Shown here in pieces: positions 16,894-30,255 of a stretch of DNA of 64,000 bases (position 1 is the first letter of the stretch; the number at the start of each line of letters is the position of its first letter). Both the position numbers and the translations under genes were made by a program. The DNA is from Siminovitchia terrae (lineage in GTDB: Bacteria > Bacillota > Bacilli > Bacillales > Bacillaceae_C). The DNA is taken from contig NZ_QYTW02000018.1 of the NCBI RefSeq assembly GCF_003605405.2, positions 32,672 to 96,671 on the forward strand. Reading direction: 5' to 3'. The notes beneath the pieces are model-generated. The model ran no database searches, was not told where the DNA came from, and was given only the letters and a program-made list of their open reading frames with translations.

Positions 16894-17669
16894 CTAAAGA
16901 ACAGCTAAACCTTCCGATCCAAAGTAAGGAAGGTAAGTCCATGCGGCAACCTGCAATCTTACCAGATTACCATCATCTTGGATATTAAAGACTGACACCG
17001 TCCCCTGATTTCCATTAAGGATGTAAAAATGCCGTCCATCTTTACTCACTCCAACATCCATCGGCAGAGCTGGTGCTGTACCTAGGGGTGTACTGGTAAT
17101 ATGCCTTACAACCGACAGTGCTCCATTCGGATCAATTAGATAGGGGGAGATGGTACCAATTAAAGTGTTGGTGGTGTATGCAAAACGTTCATCCCTCGTT
17201 GTTACAACCCAACAAGCATTCTGATATCCGTTTGGTACAGAGCCGCTTATCACATGAAGGATCCCGTCGTTGCTCAATGAATAGGATGACAGCGCATTTG
17301 AGCCTGCTTCTTGTTTGCGGCATTTCCTACATTTGAGATATAGAGAACATTAGCAAACACATCTACGCTATTGGGCACTGTCTGTTATGATGAAATTACT
17401 GATACTATGGCTGCCTGCATTACCCAGCAAGTAGGAAACGTCCATCACGGGACAAAGTTAATGCGCCTTTAGACGCTAAGGGGTTCCGCCATCATTTGCT
17501 GTTGCAGTGGAGACCCAGTACCTCTGCCATAAGTTGGGTAGGAGCCCATAAAGGTGAGCATTCCATTCATGTCCATGTAAAAGGCAAGGATCTGATTCAT
17601 TACTTCATTATTGGTCATTATGTACACCATGCTCGCACGTGCACGAAAATAATTGTTCATTATCTGCAA
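16894..17669 (-). pseudogene. Decayed lactonase-type beta-propeller gene
   Basis: The start (MVYIMTNNEVMNQILAFYMD, MLTFMGSYPTYGRGTGSP) and the end (VISGSVPNGYQNACWVVTTR, DERFAYTTN, DGRHFYILNGNQGTVSVFN, GSEGLAVL) of a seven-bladed lactonase-family protein can be read. They lie in different frames with stops between. Fragments 'GALTLSRDGRFLLAG', 'NAGSHSISNFI' and 'NVLYISNVGNA' fall in the gap. The middle blades are missing, so both frameshifts and an internal deletion have occurred. An intact relative is expected to be about 350-400 residues. Confidence 0.8.
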
Positions 17670-17685
17670 TTATTCCCCTCAATCT

Positions 17686-17788
17686 CCCACTTCTATAAGT
17701 GGTGAGATGAATGCATATTGGTATTCAAATCAGTTGGGGTTCAAACCCTGGCTGAATAAAGTCAAAGCCTACGCCAAGGTGTATTTGA
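17686..17788 (+). repeat. Structured intergenic repeat, deleted copy
   Basis: Contains CCCACTTCTATAAG, a TATTGGTATTC segment, GGGGTTCAAACC and GGCTGAATAAAGT, followed by AAAGCCTACGCCAAGG. The same order occurs on the opposite strand at 52994-53185, where about 65 further bases lie between AAAGCCT and ACGCCAAGG. CCACTT ctat AAGTGG is a hairpin. The rest of 17670-18200 shows no gene. Confidence 0.6.
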
Positions 17789-18200
17789 TAAATAGAGGTT
17801 GATTATCCGATTAACCAAAAAAGAATGCCGCATTGTTACTCAAAAGAGGGAAGTTTATTTTTAGGGTTTTAGAAGTTTTAAAGGGAATTTCGATTCGTTT
17901 TAATACATTGAATAATGCCGATATTATGGTAAGCTTTTCTTTTTCGAATCTTATGACAGTGATATATTTAGTGAGAAATTTGCATTGGCATATTTTATTT
18001 CTTTTTTTATTCTCCATTTAACTTTGATTTTTGGTTTGCGTTGTAAAAACGAAATTAGTTTCGATTACAGCTAATAAAGGGTATAACATTGAAACATATT
18101 GTATGGAGAGCTTGGTTTCTAATTTATATAAGTTGATTTTATTTGAAAATTAAGAAAAGAAAATATGCGGAAATTATCATTTGAATGAAAGTCTACTTTT

Positions 18201-18242
18201 TAAAAAATTGTCAACAAAGTCTTTTACATGACTTTGTTGACA
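18201..18242 (-). terminator. Terminator of the tetR-type gene
   Basis: TGTCAACAAAGTC and GACTTTGTTGACA are exact reverse complements; on the minus strand AATTTTTT follows. Confidence 0.85.
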
Positions 18243-18264
18243 CATTGGCTGTGACTTGGAATTA

Positions 18265-19116
18265 TTATTTTTTGGTTTGTTTATGAATAATATTAAATAT
18301 TTCATTAAATAGTTGTTTATTTCTTGTAATAGACGAGGATAGTATTTTTAATTGTCGAATAGCTCCTTCACAAACACCCCATCTTACATATGAGTTTTGA
18401 ATTTCCTCCAAAATAAAGTTGATTATCTCTTGTTCTTCCTGTGAAAATTCATCATCATTTATTGTTAATAATTTTTGTATTTTACTGATGGCGATTTCTT
18501 GACTTTCAACTGAACTAGGCGATTTATACGGAAAGAGAACTTGATTAGATTGCTTTGTTGTTTCAATATTTTTTTCTAAACGTATAATATTATAATCTAA
18601 AATATCAGAGCTATTAAGATCCAGCTTCATTTGATCAGAATATCTAAATTGATAGCCTAATCCTCCAATAAAATGAGTAGATAAATCCATAGCACTATCT
18701 TCTATTTCATTACCATAAACCTCAATTAAGCGAGTTGCTAGCCAATCCAGCTCTTTATAATGGCTCTTCGCCATATATTTTTGTAGTTCTTCATCATTTT
18801 CCCCTAAAGAAATATTATATAACTCTGCAATCTTCTCAGTTCCATAGATGGAATGTTTTACTCGAAGCTGTGAATAAAAAATTTGCTTATCATTTGGCAT
18901 ACCTTCTAGTAGCAACAAGTTTTGTTGTTCTTCTACTTTCGCATCTACTTTTTGAATAATATGAAGAATTAATTGTGATTTTGTAGAAAAGTAATTATAA
19001 AATGTCCCTTTTGAGACTTTGGAATGTTCCAAGATATCTTGGATTGCAGTATCGTGATAGCCTTTTGTTCGAAATAGTTGTTTAGCAACTTCAATGATTT
19101 TCTCTTTTTTACTCAT
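18265..19116 (-). CDS. TetR family transcriptional regulator
   Basis: 283 residues, longer than the usual 190-220. The N-terminal helix-turn-helix covers about residues 5-50 (IIEVAKQLFRTKGYHDTAIQ ... KVSKGTFYNYFSTKSQL). The remainder is a helical ligand domain with no assignable family. It is divergent from an MFS efflux gene, and an inverted repeat sits between them, so it is likely the repressor of that pump. It is very AT-rich compared with the citB block, which suggests transfer. Confidence 0.9.
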   Translation of the reverse strand: MSKKEKIIEVAKQLFRTKGYHDTAIQDILEHSKVSKGTFYNYFSTKSQLILHIIQKVDAKVEEQQNLLLLEGMPNDKQIFYSQLRVKHSIYGTEKIAELYNISLGENDEELQKYMAKSHYKELDWLATRLIEVYGNEIEDSAMDLSTHFIGGLGYQFRYSDQMKLDLNSSDILDYNIIRLEKNIETTKQSNQVLFPYKSPSSVESQEIAISKIQKLLTINDDEFSQEEQEIINFILEEIQNSYVRWGVCEGAIRQLKILSSSITRNKQLFNEIFNIIHKQTKK

Positions 19117-19141
19117 GTCTTTTTAACTCCTCAAAAAAATA

Positions 19142-19213
19142 TTGACATCATTATTATATCATATTATTATAAAAATAAACCAGAGTATAAAATAATATAC
19201 CTCAGTTTATTTT
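19142..19213 (+). promoter_or_regulatory. Efflux-gene promoter with TetR operator
   Basis: TTGACA (19142-19147), 17 bases, TATTAT (19165-19170) is a near-ideal sigma-A promoter. An inverted repeat with arms at 19172-19189 and 19196-19213 (AAAATAAAC...GTATA and its complement, 14 of 18 positions matching) lies at the start of transcription. A repressor bound there would block the MFS gene. The divergent regulator is the obvious candidate. Confidence 0.7.
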
Positions 19214-19235
19214 AAGTGAGAGGAATTTAAACGAT

Positions 19236-20672
19236 ATGGAAAAAAATCAAATACAACCAATTGATATAAACGGAAATCATTTCAAACGAGCTGGATTTGT
19301 GCTTGTTTTAATGGCTGGGACTTTTTTAACCATCATTAATCAAACCTTGTTGGTTACCGCTTTACCAAAAATAATGAGCGATTTAGATATCAATGCTATT
19401 GACGCACAATGGCTTATCACGTCATTTATGCTAATCAGTGGCATAATGATTCCTACTTCTGCGTTTTTGTTAAATACAATAACCAATAGAACTTTATTTT
19501 TTGTGGCAATGGGAAGTTTTGCAGTAGGAACTGTCATTTGTGCACTAAGTACAACATATAACACACTACTTTTAGGGCGTATTATTCAAGCTATTGGTTC
19601 AGGATTAATGATTCCTTTAATGCAAACCCTAATGTTTTTGGTATATCCAGCTGAACGGCGAGGGGAAGCCATGGGATTAGTAGGAATTGTTATAGCATTT
19701 TCTCCTGCAATCGCTCCAACTGTATCTGGTTGGATTGTAGATTATTATGATTGGCGTTACTTATTTTATATACTTCTTCCAATTGTAGGGGTTAATATAT
19801 TGCTAGCATTCTTTTATATGAAAAATATTATTAATTTAACAAAGCCTAAGCTTGATTTTTTCTCTCTATTACTTAGTAGCCTAGGTTTAGGTTCACTTCT
19901 TTATGGGATAAATGTTGCAGGAAATGTAGGATGGCAAAATGAGATTACGTGGATTTCTTGCATAATAGGTATTGTAGTCATAATAATATTTTCCCGTCGT
20001 CAATTAAAAATAACACAACCATTTTTGGAGTTAAGAGTATTTAAAAGCAGAACTTTTACGTTGTCTACAATAATTGTTGCTATTATTTTTATGACAATGA
20101 TTGGATCAGAAATTCTCTTACCCATTTATACACAATCAATAAAGGAATATTCGGCACTTCAATCGGGTCTAATATTACTTCCAGGTGCACTTGTTTTAGG
20201 TGTGATTTCACCAATTGCAGGGAAACTATTTGATAAGTATGGTATTAAAAAAATAGCAATGATAGGCATGTTAATTCTAACTATAGCATCATTTCCTTTC
20301 TTATGGCTCACTAAGGAAACTGCAATTTGGTGGATTGTTTGTCTTTATTCATTAAGGATGTTAGGTATGGGATTAGTAATGATGCCGTTAGCTACAGCGG
20401 GGATAAATGCATTACCGAATGAATTAATAAGTCATGGTTCTGCAATTAATAATACTGTTCGTCAAGTGTTTGCTTCACTTGGAGCTGCAATAATGGTAGG
20501 GGTTATGTCAGCTACAATTACTAGATATTCAAATGATTATGAGGGCATTTCTTTACCATCATTGTTGAAGGGGCTTAATAATGGTTTTATGTCTGCTTTC
20601 ATTTTAATAGTGATTGCATTTATATTATGCTTTCTTTTAAAATCACCAATATATATAAAAAAAGAAGAATAA
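19236..20672 (+). CDS. DHA2 family MFS drug efflux pump (EmrB/QacA-like)
   Basis: 478 residues with about fourteen membrane helices, the DHA2 size. Features include 'FLTIINQTLLVTALPKIMSDL' in helix 1 (DHA2 motif with D replaced by N in this stretch), 'QWLITSFMLISGIMIPTSAF' and the helix-5 motif 'GIVIAFSPAIAPTVSGWIVD'. Export of lipophilic or cationic drugs is the family role; the substrate is unknown. The RBS (GAGAGG) is about 13 bases from the ATG. It is controlled by the divergent TetR protein (inferred). Codon use is AT-rich, unlike the flanking genes. Confidence 0.88.
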   Translation: MEKNQIQPIDINGNHFKRAGFVLVLMAGTFLTIINQTLLVTALPKIMSDLDINAIDAQWLITSFMLISGIMIPTSAFLLNTITNRTLFFVAMGSFAVGTVICALSTTYNTLLLGRIIQAIGSGLMIPLMQTLMFLVYPAERRGEAMGLVGIVIAFSPAIAPTVSGWIVDYYDWRYLFYILLPIVGVNILLAFFYMKNIINLTKPKLDFFSLLLSSLGLGSLLYGINVAGNVGWQNEITWISCIIGIVVIIIFSRRQLKITQPFLELRVFKSRTFTLSTIIVAIIFMTMIGSEILLPIYTQSIKEYSALQSGLILLPGALVLGVISPIAGKLFDKYGIKKIAMIGMLILTIASFPFLWLTKETAIWWIVCLYSLRMLGMGLVMMPLATAGINALPNELISHGSAINNTVRQVFASLGAAIMVGVMSATITRYSNDYEGISLPSLLKGLNNGFMSAFILIVIAFILCFLLKSPIYIKKEE

Positions 20673-20691
20673 ATAACAGGAGTGATTTCAA

Positions 20692-20907
20692 ATGGGAAAA
20701 AAATTCAAGCGTTTTTAACGATCTTCTAAAGAAGTCCCCTACTATGTCGTGATTGAGCAAGATGAACAACTAAAAGCGATTAAAGGGCGAGTTATTGGGA
20801 CATTTACAAATCATAGTAATTACATTTGCATAGATAGCCAAAAATACAATCAACATGTAACTGATTTTAAAAAAACAAAAGCGTTTTTCGAGCGCATTAC
20901 TCAATAA
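20692..20907 (+). pseudogene. Small gene with early in-frame stop
   Basis: The ATG (after AGGAGTGATTTCAA) opens MGKKFKRF, then a TAA, then the same frame runs 62 further codons (RSSKEVPYYVVIEQ ... FFERITQ). A strong RBS and a terminator bracket it, so a single nonsense change in a 71-residue protein is the simplest view. It follows the efflux gene by 19 bases and was probably co-transcribed. The family is not recognised. Confidence 0.5.
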
Positions 20908-20924
20908 AAATAAAGGATTGTCTA

Positions 20925-20972
20925 AAAAGTGGATTTGGAAGATCTTTAATTTTTCCAAATCCACTTTTCTTT
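20925..20972 (+). terminator. Terminator of the efflux operon
   Basis: The 16-base arms AAAAGTGGATTTGGAA and TTCCAAATCCACTTTT are exact reverse complements, with T-rich sequence after. Confidence 0.85.
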
Positions 20973-21688
20973 TATTCTTAGAAAACTCATTGCAGAGGGT
21001 TCCGGAAAGCTTATAGCTATGGACAAGAAAAACCAATCGTACAATAAAGTTTAGTTAGTCGCTAAAACAGTGATGAAGAATAAAAGCGTGGTTGATTTAG
21101 ACATGAGCCAGTAATAAAAACCTTTTAGATGCTGAGCAAACCACCAACTATACTGGTAGTTCTGATTGTTACGTTTTGTATGTACTAAAAATAAAACAAC
21201 ATAGTTCTAAAAGATTCCTTTGATGGCGTTCGGTAGGGGATGAAATCTACCGGATTAGCATATTGGAGGAAAGCAATGATACTCAGGACATCGCCATTGA
21301 AGATACTAGGCCTGTTAACTTTATCTTGTGGAAAGAAAGGCAGTTCCAGAAAATCATGGGAAATCTCCGTCTATTTGACGGGTGCAACAAGGGGGCATGT
21401 TGTGTAAATAAGAGGAAATGTACGTAAAATTGATTGTGCTGCGATAACTGGAGAGAATGAAGCCCTTCAATTTAAGAGTTTTTTTCTTTCGCATAAAAAC
21501 GAACATTGCAAATATATACGGGTGACTGATTGATTAAATTGTTGCTCCTTCTAAACCTACTTTCTTCTATTATATAGTAGTACTATAATAAAGAGAGAGG
21601 ATAGAATTTAGAATTTCTTTATATTATCGGGTTTCAGTATTCTACCCTCATAAAATAAAAACAATTATATGAACTTTTTCTGGAAAGG
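20973..21688. other. No intact gene; coding debris
   Basis: Short open stretches in several plus-strand frames (for example VNFILWKERQFQKIMGNLRL and IDCAAITGENEALQF) suggest the worn remains of a gene of unknown family. No frame with a credible start runs more than about 60 codons. This is the right edge of the insertion between tlp and yneP. Confidence 0.4.
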
Positions 21689-21700
21689 TTGGACAAACAA

Positions 21701-22144
21701 ATGAGTCATGTCGTAGCACATACAAATATTGAAGTGCGTTATGCAGAAACAGACCAGATGGGAGTAGTGCACCATTCCAACTATATCGTTTGGATGGAGC
21801 TTGGAAGGACACAACTTATTAAAGATTTGGGATTTTCCTATGCGGAAATGGAGAAAAGCGGAATTCTTGCACCAGTATTGGATGTTCAGGTTTCCTATAA
21901 AAAACCGCTCACATATGGTGATAACGCAATTATCAAAACTTGGATCGATTCTTATGATGGTTTTAAAGTTATCTACGGATACAGTATCCTGAACGAGAGT
22001 GGCGAATTGTCAGTTACTGGTTCTACAAGCCATGTTTGTGTACGGAAAGAGGATTTCCGCCCAATTCGTATGAAAAAGATGTTCCTAGATTGGCACGAAG
22101 CTTATGAAAAAGCAAAGAAAAAACAGAAGCCTGTGGGCGACTGA
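21701..22144 (+). CDS. yneP: Acyl-CoA thioesterase, YneP-like (4HBT fold)
   Basis: About 147 residues. The hot-dog thioesterase motif is clear: 'VRYAETDQMGVVHHSNYIVWMELGRTQL' with the catalytic aspartate of the 4HBT class. The C-terminus is basic and helical. It likely hydrolyses an acyl-CoA of unknown chain length. A TTG at 21689 would add four residues; the ATG at 21701 matches family starts better. It is followed two bases later by yneQ, as in B. subtilis. Confidence 0.85.
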   Translation: MSHVVAHTNIEVRYAETDQMGVVHHSNYIVWMELGRTQLIKDLGFSYAEMEKSGILAPVLDVQVSYKKPLTYGDNAIIKTWIDSYDGFKVIYGYSILNESGELSVTGSTSHVCVRKEDFRPIRMKKMFLDWHEAYEKAKKKQKPVGD

Positions 22145-22145
22145 T

Positions 22146-22466
22146 ATGGCATTTGGCATAACAAGAGATGAATTGAGAAAATGGAAGGCTTCAATAGATG
22201 AAGGGAACATTGCGTTCATTACTCATTTTTGGCTCGATGAGCGCTTTCCGAATATGAACACCGTAACGAAAGTCGGCTGTCATGACTTGGGTCAGCTTGC
22301 AGCATGGGGCGCCGCTTATGGGTTGAAAAAGGAATGGATTCATATTAGAAAAGACGGCTATTCCCATTATGATCTTTTGGGAGATACACAATTTCAAATC
22401 CTTCAAGCAGAGGGGAAGCTGTATCAGCTATCCCAATTGACACAAATCAAATCAGGCAGTTCATGA
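22146..22466 (+). CDS. yneQ: YneQ-like conserved protein
   Basis: 106 residues, MAFGITRDELRKWKASIDEG..., soluble, with histidine- and tryptophan-rich stretches (CHDLGQLAAWGAAYGLKKEW). It is recognised mainly by resemblance and position: between yneP and yneR as in B. subtilis. Function is unknown. The start ATG is two bases after the yneP stop. Its TGA stop falls in the loop of the terminator at 22449-22481. Confidence 0.7.
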   Translation: MAFGITRDELRKWKASIDEGNIAFITHFWLDERFPNMNTVTKVGCHDLGQLAAWGAAYGLKKEWIHIRKDGYSHYDLLGDTQFQILQAEGKLYQLSQLTQIKSGSS

Positions 22467-22485
22467 TGAACTGCCTGATTTGATT
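22449..22485 (+). terminator. Bidirectional terminator with the yneQ stop in its loop
   Basis: The 15-base arms AAATCAGGCAGTTCA and TGAACTGCCTGATTT are exact complements. The three-base loop TGA is the stop codon of yneQ, and the plus-strand T-run follows. It also serves the convergent yneR. Confidence 0.9.
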
Positions 22486-22777
22486 ACTCTTTTTCATAAC
22501 TATAGACAGGCCCATCCTTGTTTTCATCTACATCAACTATCAGGTCATGGTCCTTAAAATACCATAGATCTCTTTCTTCAATAAAAAATGTAATACCATC
22601 TTTTTGATATTCAACTCCGGGATCCATTGGCTCTTCCTTATTCATTCCAAGGGAAAAACCTTCGTGAAGGGGACTGGATCCACCATACCTGACAAAAAAC
22701 CTCACGGTGTCGCCCGTTGTTAAAAACATTTCATCTTTAAACCATTCCACGGCATGATTAGATATCTTTATCTGCAT
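22484..22777 (-). CDS. yneR: HesB-like protein YneR
   Basis: 97 residues beginning MQIKISNHAVEWFKDEM. The HesB/IscA-type fold is suggested by 'VRFFVRYGGSSPLHEGFSLGM', but the conserved cysteines of true A-type Fe-S carriers are absent, as in YneR relatives. Function is unknown. The ATG at 22777 lies nine bases from AGAGGTGA; an in-frame GTG at 22789 overlaps that site. Probably the last gene of plsY-capA-yneR. Confidence 0.8.
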   Translation of the reverse strand: MQIKISNHAVEWFKDEMFLTTGDTVRFFVRYGGSSPLHEGFSLGMNKEEPMDPGVEYQKDGITFFIEERDLWYFKDHDLIVDVDENKDGPVYSYEKE

Positions 22778-22842
22778 ATTCGGAATCACCTCTTCTTAGA
22801 AACAGCCGAGTAATTCAACAATAGGAAACAATGCGCCTGATA

Positions 22843-23976
22843 TCAAGGAATTTGCATAAATTGATTGATCCTTTTGCTAGTTTCACTCGTTAATCCTTTT
22901 TCATGTGCTACATCTAAAGGATAAACATGATAATTGTTTGTTCCCTCGCTGGCTGTAAATGTCGGATAAAAACGAATCTCTTTAAAGTTTATTTTTCTCT
23001 TACCCTGAACCAATTCCTTTTCCACTAATATTTGAGCCATGCCGCCTATATCTTTATAATCCCATTTCTGACCTGATAGGAAATTGCCAAGGGAATAGAT
23101 GACCAGTCCTGAACTTCCGTCTTTTTTCTTGATAAGCTCCATTTGCTGAAGAACATGAGGGTGGTGCCCTAAAATAATATCAGCACCGTTTTTTATGAAC
23201 TCTTGTGCTAATGACTTTTGCATATCGTTTGGAGTCCTGACATATTCATCTCCCCAGTGAATTGCCAATACAATAACATCTGCCTCTGACTTTGCTTTTA
23301 CTATATCTGACAGTATTCGTTCTTTATCCAATTTGCTGACCAGATAAGGTTTTCCTTCTGGAATAGGAATGCCATTAAAATGTTCAGCATAGGACAAAAC
23401 GGCAAATCTAATTCCGTTTTTGGTAACGATGCGAATTTCTTCTTTATCTTCAGGACTTTTAAATATACCTGTGTATGTCAAACCTTTTTGTTCATAATAA
23501 TTAATGGCACTTACTATTCCCGCCTCGCCTTTATCAAGAGAGTGGTTATTTGCACAGGTTACCATGTCTACTCCAGCATCCATAATGGCATCAATGATCT
23601 CATAAGGGCTGTTAAAACTGGGATAAGTGGATATGCCAAGTTTTTCCCCTCCAGGGATAGATTCCTGATTGGCTATAAGCAAATCGGGCTTTTGTAGCAT
23701 CGGTTTTACAGATGCCAGCATAGGGGTAAAATCATAGCCGGATTTAGTTTTGGCATCTTCATATACACGGTCATGAATTAGAATATCCCCAATTCCGGCA
23801 ATCACTGCCTCTGTTTTATAATTTTTTTCTTGCAACGCACTTTCTCTGGAGGTATGATATGAAATTGTTAATCGTTGATCTGAATGAACTTCATTCAGAT
23901 TGGCTATATAAATAATAAAGCCAATCGCTGTGAGAATCACAAGTACGCCTGTGATGATGACTGGTTTAGTTTTCAA
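22843..23976 (-). CDS. CapA family protein (PGA_cap metallophosphatase-like)
   Basis: 377 residues. One N-terminal membrane anchor (about 6-26) is followed by the CapA/PGA_cap domain: 'GIGDILIHDRVYEDAK', 'LLIANQESIPGG', 'VDMVTCANNHSLDKG', 'VLAIHWGDEY' and 'ADIILGHHPHVLQ'. These are the metal-ligand motifs of a calcineurin-like fold facing outside the membrane. The family includes PgsA/CapA of poly-gamma-glutamate synthesis, but no pgsB/pgsC lie here, so a polyglutamate role is not supported. The start is a TTG after AAGGACGGG. It sits 29 bases after plsY. Confidence 0.88.
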   Translation of the reverse strand: MKTKPVIITGVLVILTAIGFIIYIANLNEVHSDQRLTISYHTSRESALQEKNYKTEAVIAGIGDILIHDRVYEDAKTKSGYDFTPMLASVKPMLQKPDLLIANQESIPGGEKLGISTYPSFNSPYEIIDAIMDAGVDMVTCANNHSLDKGEAGIVSAINYYEQKGLTYTGIFKSPEDKEEIRIVTKNGIRFAVLSYAEHFNGIPIPEGKPYLVSKLDKERILSDIVKAKSEADVIVLAIHWGDEYVRTPNDMQKSLAQEFIKNGADIILGHHPHVLQQMELIKKKDGSSGLVIYSLGNFLSGQKWDYKDIGGMAQILVEKELVQGKRKINFKEIRFYPTFTASEGTNNYHVYPLDVAHEKGLTSETSKRINQFMQIP

Positions 23977-24005
23977 AGGGATTCCCGTCCTTATCGACTA
24001 GATTT

Positions 24006-24593
24006 TTAAATCCATGTCACTTTTGGTTCGGTTTTATTCCTAATTCTTTTTATATTTGCCCTATGACGATATACGACAAATACTTCAAATGCCGTTACCA
24101 CTATGATTAATGGCCAGTCTTGAAGAATGAGGCAGTAAATAAGACCAAATATACCGGCTATCATCGAGGAAAGGGAGACATACTTGGATATTTTTAAAGT
24201 AAGTAAGAAGGCAGCGATCAATACTACAAAAAGTAAAAAGTTATATCCGAGCAGAACACCAGCGGAAGTCGCAACCGCCTTCCCGCCTCTGAATTTTGCA
24301 AAGACAGGAAACATATGACCAATGACGGCAAACATCCCGACAAGCAAAGGATGGATATTCAGGTCAAACAATATTGGCATCGGCAGAAAAACAGTCACTG
24401 TCCCTTTTAATATATCAGCAATAGTTACGGCTGCTCCCGCTTTTTTTCCGAGTGTCCGAAATGTATTGGTGGCACCGAGATTTCCGCTCCCATGCTCCCT
24501 GATGTCAATTCCGTAAAAAAGCTTTCCTACAATCAATCCTGACGGAATGGAGCCAATTAAATATGATAATAAAATAACAACGAAATAAAACAT
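24006..24593 (-). CDS. plsY: Acyl-phosphate:glycerol-3-phosphate acyltransferase
   Basis: 195 residues with five membrane segments. The three PlsY motifs are visible: '[12 protein letters not shown]', '[16 protein letters not shown]' and '[13 protein letters not shown]'. It transfers an acyl group from acyl-phosphate to glycerol-3-phosphate, the first step of phospholipid synthesis. The start ATG follows AAAAAGGGGC. It is divergent from yneT, as in B. subtilis (yneS/plsY-yneT). Confidence 0.95.
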   Translation of the reverse strand: MFYFVVILLSYLIGSIPSGLIVGKLFYGIDIREHGSGNLGATNTFRTLGKKAGAAVTIADILKGTVTVFLPMPILFDLNIHPLLVGMFAVIGHMFPVFAKFRGGKAVATSAGVLLGYNFLLFVVLIAAFLLTLKISKYVSLSSMIAGIFGLIYCLILQDWPLIIVVTAFEVFVVYRHRANIKRIRNKTEPKVTWI

Positions 24594-24763
24594 GAAAATT
24601 GCCCCTTTTTGTCAATTAAGAGAAAGTAATGTATTTGCTTTTACATTGTACCATGACAGCGAGCAAAATGATTAGAATTTCTTGCAAATCCTATGATGGT
24701 GCTTGCGTGAAAATAAATAGTGACTTACGATAGTGTAAAGGGAACAATACAAGGAGGTTCATC

Positions 24764-25177
24764 ATGGCAATCGTAAATCCAAGCAGGGAAGAGATGGGCA
24801 AGATTTTAAAAAAAGCAAAGCGCATCGCCGTTGTCGGCCTGAGTGATAATCCTGAACGTACATCTTACAGCATAGCTGAAGCGATGCAGCAAGCTGGATA
24901 TGAAATCATTCCTGTTAATCCGATGGTGGATGAAGTATTCGGAGTAAAGGCTGTTGACTCTTTAAAGGATATTAAAGGACATGTCGATATAGTAAATATA
25001 TTCAGGCGTTCCGAAAATCTCCCAGAACACGCAAAGGAGTTCGTAGAAATTGATGCGGATGTATTTTGGGCCCAGCTTGGCGTTGAAAATGAGGAAGCAT
25101 ACCAGTTTTTGAAAGACAGAGGGTATACTGTCATCATGAACCGTTGTATCAAGGTCGAACATTCATTGACACGATAA
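24764..25177 (+). CDS. yneT: CoA-binding protein YneT
   Basis: 137 residues with a Rossmann CoA-binding domain: 'KRIAVVGLSDNPERTSYSIAEAM', 'GYEIIPVNPMVDEVFG', 'VDIVNIFRRSE' and 'WAQLGVENEEA', ending with the conserved 'VIMNRCIKVEH'. Members bind CoA or a nucleotide; their physiological role is unknown. The start has CAAGGAGGTTCATC. It has its own terminator. Confidence 0.9.
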   Translation: MAIVNPSREEMGKILKKAKRIAVVGLSDNPERTSYSIAEAMQQAGYEIIPVNPMVDEVFGVKAVDSLKDIKGHVDIVNIFRRSENLPEHAKEFVEIDADVFWAQLGVENEEAYQFLKDRGYTVIMNRCIKVEHSLTR

Positions 25178-25178
25178 A

Positions 25179-25208
25179 AAACAAGCGCAGCCGACGCTTG
25201 TTTTTTTG
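25179..25208 (+). terminator. Terminator of yneT
   Basis: AAACAAGCG pairs with CGCTTGTTT, then TTTTT. Confidence 0.85.
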
Positions 25209-25261
25209 AGTAAATAAAGTATAACTTGTTATGGAAAATTTTATTCAAAGGAAGCTTTATC

Positions 25262-25485
25262 TTTGTCCAGCTACGACGTACAGGAAGTACTAGTGCAAGC
25301 GAAGCGACAGGACGTCGTGTTCTGAGCCTGCCGAAGTACAGGAAGTACTAGTGCCACCGAAGCCACAGGATGTGGCGGCTTGAGGCGGCCAGCGCCTAGC
25401 GCTTCCCTGTGGTGGCTGAAGAACTGCCTCCTCAGGAAGCAGCTTGTTTGCCCGCGCTGACCAAGGCGCTTGCACTTTTCTTATC
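25262..25485. repeat. Bacillus-type intergenic repeat cluster
   Basis: Begins TTTGTCCAGCTACGACG. It contains two about-40-base direct repeats that each start GTACAGGAAGTACTAGTGC, then CAGCGCCTAGCGCTTCC, TGTGGTGGCTGAAGAACTGC, TTTGCCCGCGCTGACC, and ends GGCGCTTGCACTTTTC. Related modules occur at 30818-31237. The GTCCAG-CTCCAGCGCCTAG ... GGCGCTT-CGCTTTTC pattern is a recurrent intergenic element in many Bacillus-group genomes (recollection). Confidence 0.6.
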
Positions 25486-25491
25486 GCCTGA

Positions 25492-30050
<4,559 letters not shown>

Positions 30051-30055
30051 TGGTA

Positions 30056-30147
30056 AAAGACAGTCCTTATGTCTGAACTGCCCCCCCAATTGTTAGACAC
30101 AGTTTGACAATTGAAGGTGCAGTTCACTATTTAGGGGCTGTCTTTTT
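30056..30147 (+). terminator. Long nested terminator after parC
   Basis: The outer stem AAAGACAG / CTGTCTTT encloses CTGAACTGC / GCAGTTCA and then CAATTGT / ACAATTG, each near-exact. TTTTTGG follows. The structure is much longer than a standard terminator. Confidence 0.7.
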
Positions 30148-30255
30148 GGCATTCGGATTATCGTGTGGGAAACAATAAATAATTGACGGCTACTTCTTTT
30201 AAACCCGACTATTTTTTTACTATAATAAAGAAAACCACAAAAGGGAGGATGTATC

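Noticed and set aside
22843..23976. Poly-gamma-glutamate capsule locus
   Set aside because: CapA-like gene is present alone; pgsB, pgsC and pgsE homologues are absent nearby.
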